DNA from: Agrocybe praecox
Taxonomy: Eukaryota; Basidiomycota; Agaricomycetes; Agaricales; Agrocybaceae
DNA: 15,546 bases
Direction: 5' to 3'
NCBI GenBank assembly: GCA_964017145.1
Contig: CAXHKQ010000258.1
Location: 1 to 15,546, forward strand
The position numbers were made by a program, and so were the translations under genes. The notes beneath the pieces were generated by a model that saw only the letters and a list, made by a program, of their open reading frames with translations, searched no databases and was not told the DNA's origin. Below are positions 9,461 to 15,546 of the stretch, one piece after another (position 1 is the first letter of the stretch; every line of letters starts with the position of its first letter).

Positions 9461-10106
9461 ACAAATTCTCGGCTAAACAAAGCAATACTCGACGCATATG
9501 ATCGTAGATGGCGGCGTAGTTCCCGGAGAAGCGATTCGGTAATCCCGGATTTTAACAAGTAAATATTGTTATCGTGATAATTGATTCGGTTCTCTATAAC
9601 AGCAACAGGTGAAATTTGAACACCGTTTTTACTATTCATATAAAAAACATATCATTCCACATCAAAGCTAAATACCATATTAAATGATGCGTAGATAAAA
9701 TGATATATGCATGATAACATCAACATTTATTTTTGAATTTCATTCACTGTTAAAAATATTTCCATTTTTAAATCATTTCTTCCCAGATTTATAATTTTTC
9801 TCGAAAAAAGAGAATACCGATTTTCATACACATTGCTAACCGCGGGACTACATTCAATATAGAGAACGTTTTGTTATTGTCGGTATAGCAGAGCACATAT
9901 CTGTGTTTTTTTCTTCTCAAGAGTACGTTCACATTTTCACATGTGAAGTTTCTGACAGTTGATCTGTGGTGTGGCGGCAAAACGAAAAAAAAACATGCAC
10001 ATTCAAAAATTTCAAGTTGGCGCGATCCGCGGTGAAAAACAAACGCGCCACAAGAATTTTTCATTATACATCGAATACCTGTCCGGTTCACACCTGTACC
10101 TGTGCC

Positions 10107-10121
10107 TGTGTGTGTGTGTTT
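10107..10121. repeat. (TG)n tract in the zinc-finger gene leader
   Basis: Perfect TG run followed by TTTGTGCGTGC, about 75 bases before the start codon at 10192. Confidence 0.75.
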
Positions 10122-10191
10122 GTGCGTGCTCACAAACACCGTCCCTTCGCGTTATCCTCGCATTGTCCACACGTGCTGCTGTCCGTCCGCA

Positions 10192-11595
10192 ATGGCCGAC
10201 GACGACATGAACCTGAGTCACGCGGCCGGCCAAGTGGTCGCCGAAGCGCTGCAGCACACGCGCACCCTCTTCTGTCCGTTCTGCGCCGTCTCGTTCATGT
10301 TCGAGTTCACGCTCAAGGACCACCTGAAAGCCGAGCACCGCAAAGAGATCGCCCAGCAGCTCCAGCACCAGCAGCACCAGCAGGCCGGCGACGGCATCGA
10401 GGACTCAGACGACGAGGAGGTCTGCGACGGCGACGCGGCCGCCGACTCGGACGACGTCCTCTCGCGCTCCATCCAGCAGTGCCAGCACAAATGCCCGTTC
10501 TGCAATGCGGCCTTCAATCACCTCGGTCTCATCCCCAAGCACATTGGCAACCATCATGGGAGCGAGCTGCTGCTGCTGTGGCAACAGCAGTCGGGCAACG
10601 CCGAACGGCTGGCGGCCGTGCGCCAGCTGGAGCCGAGCATCCTGTACGCCGGCTGTTCGCCTGGCCTCAGCGGCTGGTTCCAGCAGATGATGAGCACCGA
10701 TGACACCGGATCTGCACGCAATACGACTGGCGAGCAGAGCGCCTGCGAGCCAACGGCAACGACTTCGACCACCTCCTCCTCCTCCTCCTGCATGGCCGGC
10801 CAGCCGCGGAAAATCAAATCAATCCTGAAAAAGACCCCGGTCAAGCAGCGCGCGTCCTCCCAGTCGCTGGCGCCCTTCGTCACCATCCGGCGCAGCAAGA
10901 GCGACGTCGTCAAGCGATCGCTGTCCGCGCGCCGCGAGCTGCGCTTCGATCCGTCGACCAAGCACGGCAGCACCGTGTCGCCGATGTCGGGCGCCATGGC
11001 GGCGCTGTCACCGCGCCTCGGTGGAGGCGGCGGCGGCGGCATCATCAAGAAGAGCAGCAGTCTGCGACTGCTGCGCAATCCGTTTGGCTTTGTGCGTCGC
11101 GTGACGGGCGGCGGCCGGGATGCAACCGCAACGACGGGCAGCGGAGCCAATACGCTGATCACAAGCACACCAATCGGTCTGCTGGACGACCATGGGGCGA
11201 TGGAGCTGCCGATGGCGGCGGGACGCACGCAGATGGACAATTGGAAGGCAACGGTGCGACAGGTGACGACGACGTCGGCGGCGGTGGCGGCCGCGTCACC
11301 GCTGCGACTGCGATCGGCGGACAATGGGACTGCGGGGACCGCAGGGGCTGCGTTGGTAGGGCGAATTTCGGTGTCGGAACAGCCGTTCCAGTGTGCGCTG
11401 TGTAAGCAAACGTACGCCCAGAATGCGGAGCTGGTGTCGCATCTGCGCGCCCAGCATCGCGGCTTGAAGGACTGGCTGCGACCGCAGTTCTCGTGCACCG
11501 GCTGCCAGACGACGTTCTACAGCAACCGGCATTTGGTGCGCCATTGCCATGGCGGCCAGTGCACGGTGATGGGGCGTCGAGCGCGTTGTAAGTAG
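10192..11595 (+). CDS. Zinc-finger protein with two separated pairs of C2H2-like fingers
   Basis: I do not recognise the family. The single open frame of 467 residues starts at the first in-frame ATG, which has G at -3 and +4. Fingers 1 and 2 lie near the N terminus: C28-C31-H44-H49 and C101-C104-H117-H121/122, separated by a Gln/His then Asp/Glu-rich stretch. Fingers 3 and 4 lie at the C terminus: C401-C404-H417-H422 and C435-C438-H451-C457, the last being CCHC-like. All keep the C-x2-C-x12-H spacing. Between the pairs is a Ser/Thr-rich, then basic, low-complexity middle with KSILKKTP (residues 209-216), TIRRSKSD, KRSLSARR and a glycine run. Spaced, non-tandem fingers without TGEKP linkers argue against a classic KRAB/ZAD-type DNA-binding array; RNA, protein or chromatin binding is possible. 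An AATAAA follows 27 bases after the stop. A strong donor-like GTAAGT overlaps the last codons at 11588-11593, so a further exon cannot be excluded. Confidence 0.82.
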   Translation: MADDDMNLSHAAGQVVAEALQHTRTLFCPFCAVSFMFEFTLKDHLKAEHRKEIAQQLQHQQHQQAGDGIEDSDDEEVCDGDAAADSDDVLSRSIQQCQHKCPFCNAAFNHLGLIPKHIGNHHGSELLLLWQQQSGNAERLAAVRQLEPSILYAGCSPGLSGWFQQMMSTDDTGSARNTTGEQSACEPTATTSTTSSSSSCMAGQPRKIKSILKKTPVKQRASSQSLAPFVTIRRSKSDVVKRSLSARRELRFDPSTKHGSTVSPMSGAMAALSPRLGGGGGGGIIKKSSSLRLLRNPFGFVRRVTGGGRDATATTGSGANTLITSTPIGLLDDHGAMELPMAAGRTQMDNWKATVRQVTTTSAAVAAASPLRLRSADNGTAGTAGAALVGRISVSEQPFQCALCKQTYAQNAELVSHLRAQHRGLKDWLRPQFSCTGCQTTFYSNRHLVRHCHGGQCTVMGRRARCK

Positions 11596-11621
11596 ATTGC
11601 AACTTGATTTCATTGACATGG

Positions 11622-11627
11622 AATAAA
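11622..11627 (+). terminator. Polyadenylation signal AATAAA, zinc-finger gene
   Basis: Canonical AATAAA starting 27 bases after the stop codon, followed by a T-rich stretch (GGCCTTTTTAC). This supports a transcript ending here, with a very short 3' UTR. Confidence 0.6.
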
Positions 11628-12080
11628 TTTATAGTATTGTGGCCTTTTTACTATATTATACACATACTCTACCGACGGAAATACGACGAGCCAAATTTTG
11701 GATTTATTCGAGTGTCATTTATTTATGTTGTCTACGGAGTTTCGATGCGAATACACAATTTTTATACGGACAAATAGCGATTCTGCGTGATTGTGATATC
11801 ATCTGGCTATTCCCGACTTATTGAACACATATGATGGGATTAAAACTACACGCTAGGCATACAAAGTTTGTAAACGTTCTCTATTACAAATTGTGCTCGA
11901 TCAAGATATTATTTTCATATATGGCATCATTTTTGTTTGGCGTAGATACAATAATATAATTATTTATTATGGTTTTTGAGTTTTTCGTTCATTCGTATAT
12001 TTTTTGGTAAACATTTCGGACCATGTAGAAGCTACTCACGCTACCGTGATTATCTACAATAATAATAATTTAATTACCTG

Positions 12081-12086
12081 TTTATT
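12081..12086 (-). terminator. Polyadenylation signal AATAAA, PDZ gene
   Basis: TTTATT on + reads AATAAA on -, about 100 bases after the PDZ gene stop. A second copy lies at 11963-11968, which would give a longer 3' UTR. Confidence 0.55.
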
Positions 12087-12188
12087 ATATCTGACTGCTG
12101 TTTGTATAAATATGCTGCTAACCGACTGAATCTTTGCCTAGATCAAAGGAGCGCCGTAGCGATGTCTCTGCTTCTATCTCACTCACAA

Positions 12189-15100
12189 TTACAGTCTCGT
12201 CACTTCGGACACGGTCGCCACGTGACCGCTGGTTCCGACCGTCTTGCGACTGATTGTGTTTGTGGCACTGTTCGACAGTGATCCACCTGCACCACCACCA
12301 TTGGCTTCGCCACGCGGCAAGTGCGAATAGTAACCACGGCAATCGTGATGCTTCGGTTGCTGCTGCTGATGCATCAGCAGACTGGCCGGCGACATTGCCT
12401 GCATCTGTGCCACATATGCCACACTGCCACTGCCCGGTCCCGTTTTCTGCTGCTGCTTGCAGCCCTCGCACGAGTGCAAACTCGAACTGGAGTGATTCAG
12501 TGCGCCCACCGCACCGCCGGTGCCAATCAGGTTCTCCGTCGACTTGGTGATGGTGGTTGTCGTGATGGTGGCCTGCACGAACTGCGACGGCGGCGGCGCA
12601 TAGTTCTCCACATCCGAGAATGTCGAGTAGCGACCGTACGGATTCTTGCGCGGAATCGAGTGGCGCTGCTGCTGATGTGGCTGCTGCTGCTGCTGCTGCT
12701 GCTGCTGGCTGAACATCTGATGCTGAACAGCCGACGACGCACCACTTCCGCCAAGCGTATTCGGGCGCGTTGTCGCGGCAACGGCCATCTGCTGACCACC
12801 ATCGGCGGTGCTCATGTATCCGTAGCCGTAGCCACCGGCCGCGTAGCCGCCGATGCCCTTCATCGATAAATTGTCCCACGATTTCGGTTTGGTGCCGGCC
12901 ATCGACGACGATGGCTCGGTCTCATGGGGATGCTGGTGGTAGCGCTGCTGCTGCTGATGAGCGTATTGCTGTGGCGTCCCCGTATTGGCAGCGGCCGCGA
13001 CTGCGGCAGAGTGTCGCGATTTCGTCGACTGCTGGCGCGAATGTTTGCCGCCGCCGCCCGCCTGCTCCGCCGGATCCCAGTACAGCGTGTCGGTGCTGAG
13101 CGAAGTCGTGTACGAGGCGGCCGAACTGTCCGGGCCGCTTGTCGCACTGGCGAGCGTGGCGTGCTGTACGCAATGGTGGTGGGCGACGCCGCTGTGCGAA
13201 TGGTGCTGCTGCTGCTGCTGTGGCATGCTGCTGGTCGCAGTTGGTGCGCACGAGTGCAAGCTGCAGTGCGTGGCCAGGCCATCGGTGATGTCGTAGGCGC
13301 GTGTGCCCGACTGCTGGTAGCCGGCGAGTGCGGTGGCGGCGGCTGTGGTGTGATGGATCATTGATGGCGAGGCGACGTGCGATTGGGAGCGCGGACGTTG
13401 CGCGCGTGCTGGCGGCTGCTGTTGTTGATCGGCGGCAGCCTTCTGGTCTTTGTCGCGATGTTTGTGCCGGTGATGGTGGTCCTTGTGCGCTCGCGAGCGG
13501 CGTCTGTGCGGGAATAGTTTATAACAAAATAGCGAGACAAGATAAAATTTAATATGAATGAAATGGGAAGTGCCTGTCGGATAACGGTTTTATGAATCGA
13601 ATTGTGTTTCAACATTTTTATGAAGTAAATAACTTTCTATATTCAGAATTCGGAGTCTTTGTTGCACAAAAAAACATTTCGAAAATCAAAATCGAATTGA
13701 ACGTTTTTATCGTTCAAATTCCGCCCTCACAAACTCACCTCGTCGGCACGCAATGCGCATCACAGCACGCCGGACTACCGGCCAAATCGTACGCCTCTAA
13801 GCTCACGTTATCGCCCCCATTGCCATTGCCCGGACTGCTCGCAGTCGCCGTCGCCGAAGATTTACTCTTGCTGCGATGCCCCAAACACGGATTGCACGAG
13901 TGCCCACTGTGACAGTGGCGACTCAGACTCTTCAGTGTTCGACCACCGCTGCCGTGCGACTGCTTGCCAGCGGCTGCAGCAGCAGCCGCCTCGGTGGTGG
14001 TCGACGACGAAGACTGCTGCTGTTGGTGATGATGACGATGCTGATGCATGGTCGAGGAGTGCTTCGACGCAGCACCTGGCTGCTGACGAGCCTCGCTGAG
14101 AATCTCATCGGTTGACTCGTTTGAACCGAAATTCGTTGGTGGATGATGATCGTCCGGCGACTGACCGACCGGCGTGCCGGGCGCTCCCGGTTGTGGCGGC
14201 TGCGACACACCGCCGACATTCATGTGATAGTACTCGACACCACCGGTGGACGTTTGCTGTTGATGTTGTTGCTGCTGCTGCCGGTGACTATGGTTGTGGT
14301 GGTGATTATGATGATGGTGATGACCGCCGCCGCCGCCGCCACTGCCGTTGGCGCTCAGCAGCACCGACGGCCGCAGCACGTACCGGCAACGCGGATCCAG
14401 ATACTGATAGGTGAGCATAAACTGTTCGGGTGGCGGAATAACGTGCGCCGCCTGCGCCTGCTGATGGTGGTGATGGTGAACCGCCGACTGCAGATGATGG
14501 TGCAGCGGCATGTAGTGGTGCAACGGCGCCGCGTTCGCCCAGCTGCCGCTGGCGGCCGAGGCACCAAACAAACCATGCTGTTGCTGCTGCTGCTGATATT
14601 GATGCTGATAGTGGCCGCCGCGGCCCATTCGATGCACGTTCTCGGTGGACAGGGCGGTTGGACGCGCGGCGAATGGCTCGGCGTGCGGCAGTTCGGTGTC
14701 GGCAGCTGTGTCGCCCGCAGCGGCTCCATCGCCATCGGGAGTGGTGGCATCGTCGCCGTTGTTGCCTTCGGCCGATTGCGCCGATGTCGTTTGGCCACCA
14801 GAGGCTGCGGTCGGCATCGCCGATGTCGCTGCTGTTGGTGTCGCCTTCTTGCGAGCCGGCAAACTGTGCGTCTTCCACTTGCCCTCGAGCAGTTCGCGCT
14901 CGCGCAGGCACGTTCGCTCCAGATCGTTCATTTTACCCTGCAGCACCGTCTGCAGCTGGATGTAGCGCATGTGCAGCTCCACTTTGCGCACGCAGTCCTC
15001 GAACAGCACGACCATGCGCATGCGCTGGTCGCAGCCCTTGATGAAGGCGACCAGGGTCTTGTGGTCCGCTTTCTCCATGTCGGCGCCGTTGATCGACAGG

Positions 15101-15409
15101 ATGACGTCGCCCTCGCGCATGCCGGACCGGTAGGCCGGTCCGTCGTACTCGACGTAGTCGACGTAGGTGATCATTTCGATCTGCGGAAGAGCAGAAGGTG
15201 GTGTTGATGAGTATATTTGTCTGTTTATGGATAGAACAGCGTCGCGTTATTACCTCCTGCTCTTTTTTGTAGTGGATACCATAACTCTGCAGCGTGAAGC
15301 CGTACGAGTTGTTCTTCTTCTCGACGATGATGGTTCGTCGTCGGCGATCCTCTTCGGGCTTGGTGTGCGGCAAGCGATCCGATTGGACGCGTTCCAGCAC
15401 GTACGAGTG
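12189..15409 (-). CDS. Tamalin/GRASP-CYTIP-like PDZ and coiled-coil scaffold, 5' end missing
   Basis: Scaffold protein; vertebrate tamalin links receptors and cytohesin-type Arf exchange factors to trafficking machinery (family knowledge; the insect role is inferred). Three exons lie here: 15409-15254, 15180-13739 and 13503-12189, with introns of 73 bp (GTAATA donor) and 235 bp (GTGAGT donor), 970 residues in frame. Upstream of 15409 is an AG acceptor preceded by an in-frame stop, so earlier exons lie outside the window. Numbering from the first residue here: PDZ domain about 25-120, with carboxylate loop SYGFTL (35-40), split by an intron after YKKEQE, and His92 at the start of helix B, which predicts class I ligands. 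A coiled coil follows at about 116-154 ([17 protein letters not shown]). The order PDZ then coiled coil with this sequence is characteristic of tamalin/CYTIP. The rest is low-complexity Gln, His, Gly, Ala and Ser, far longer than vertebrate tamalin. The C terminus is EVTRL, a class I PDZ ligand. Confidence 0.87.
12681..12707. repeat. Nine-unit CTG/CAG microsatellite coding polyglutamine
   Basis: Nine perfect CTG triplets on +, read as CAG on the coding strand, giving nine Gln after a Ser in the PDZ protein. A second Gln/His cluster follows directly (PHQQQRH). Confidence 0.95.
14251..14340. repeat. Gly-His-Gln coding repeat in the PDZ gene
   Basis: On the coding strand: six glycine codons, then a His-rich run ([14 protein letters not shown]), then a Gln run. 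Codons are mixed (CAC/CAT, CAA/CAG), so the runs appear kept at protein level and not only through slippage. Confidence 0.85.
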
Positions 15410-15546
15410 CTAATTCAGAGATCGCAACCGAATTGAACACAAGTTTTAATTATAATATCGTGTGAAGTGTGTATATGAATGTGAGTCTTATCATAATTTA
15501 GCGTTCGTTGTATCACATACGCGAGCACAGCAATATTACAGTGCAT
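15410..15546 (-). other. Intron of the PDZ gene running off the right edge
   Basis: On the - strand the sequence before 15409 ends GATCTCTGAATTAG, an acceptor with an in-frame stop just upstream. No further exon could be identified up to the edge. Confidence 0.55.

Larger units (their letters stand above)
8711..10191. promoter_or_regulatory. Divergent intergenic region between Atg18a and the zinc-finger gene
   Basis: About 1.48 kb with no credible coding gene. It must contain both promoters and 5' leaders. Contents: a TATA-like palindrome at 8786-8797, ACACGTGT (E-box core CACGTG at 8954-8959), a TG-rich tract, back-to-back splice-donor motifs at 9230-9241, a CGA-rich tract at 9390-9460, an AT-rich block at about 9640-9930, a perfect palindrome TTCACATGTGAA at 9936-9947, TTGGCGCG near 10017 resembling an E2F site, and an ATG at 9995 opening an upstream reading frame. 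None of these sites is proven functional. Confidence 0.5.
11596..12188. other. Convergent AT-rich 3' region
   Basis: 593 bp between the zinc-finger gene stop and the PDZ gene stop. It contains polyadenylation signals for both and several ATAATA runs. A 61-codon frame at 11639-11824 has no recognisable motif and AT-driven composition. No gene or mobile element was recognised. Confidence 0.7.

Noticed and set aside
9640..9930. AT-rich block considered as a MITE or other transposon relic
   Set aside because: Only a short TATCATT/AATGATA inverted pair; no convincing terminal inverted repeats or target-site duplication seen by eye.
10102..10191. GTG-initiated 30-codon extension of the zinc-finger protein
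   Set aside because: Translation of a TG microsatellite; eukaryotic initiation favours the ATG at 10192, which has a good context.
11639..11824. 61-codon frame after the zinc-finger gene
   Set aside because: AT-driven hydrophobic composition, no ATG-supported start and no homology that I recognise.
14143..15207. 354-codon + strand frame opposite the PDZ gene
   Set aside because: It is the complement of His/Gln and PDZ codons, with runs of Leu, Val and Met derived from CAG/CAT repeats; the - strand PDZ and splice sites explain the sequence better.

Overview
This window looks like nuclear DNA from a dipteran insect, most likely a mosquito. The reasons are intron-containing genes with GT-AG introns of only 61-235 bp, GC-rich exons set in AT-rich spacers, AATAAA-type polyadenylation signals, and many polyglutamine, polyhistidine and polyglycine codon runs. 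The compact introns fit an Anopheles-like genome better than an Aedes-like one, but the species is an inference. There are no bacterial operons, CRISPR arrays, RNA genes or intact mobile elements that I can support.

Layout, left to right. Positions 1-805 are the 5' flank and leader of the first gene, with a degenerate repeat of about 91 bp. Positions 806-6134 (+) hold a complete four-exon RecQ4 gene: a RECQL4-type DNA helicase with an Sld2-like N terminus, a CCHC zinc knuckle and a full helicase core. Positions 6135-6727 hold the tail-to-tail 3' ends of RecQ4 and the next gene. Positions 6728-8710 (-) hold a five-exon PROPPIN gene of the WIPI2/Atg18a type, a phosphoinositide-binding autophagy protein. 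Positions 8711-10191 form a divergent intergenic region shared with the third gene. Positions 10192-11595 (+) encode a 467-residue protein with four C2H2-like zinc fingers in two pairs around a basic, serine-rich middle; I do not recognise its family. Positions 11596-12188 are a convergent AT-rich 3' region. Positions 12189-15409 (-) carry the last three coding exons of a PDZ plus coiled-coil protein related to tamalin/GRASP and CYTIP, with very long Gln/His-rich extensions and a C-terminal class I PDZ ligand. Its 5' end lies beyond the right edge.

The genes do not form a pathway: replication initiation/repair, autophagy, a putative nuclear regulator and a scaffold protein simply sit together. 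All splice junctions proposed here keep reading frame: RecQ4 is 1,692 codons with stop, Atg18a 466, and the PDZ gene 971 codons of partial coding sequence. I saw no convincing previously undescribed system. The most useful leads are the unrecognised zinc-finger protein with a SILK-like phosphatase-docking motif, the tamalin-like protein's possible self-ligand, a possible retained-intron isoform of Atg18a, the repeat array upstream of RecQ4, and paired splice-donor motifs in the divergent intergenic region.
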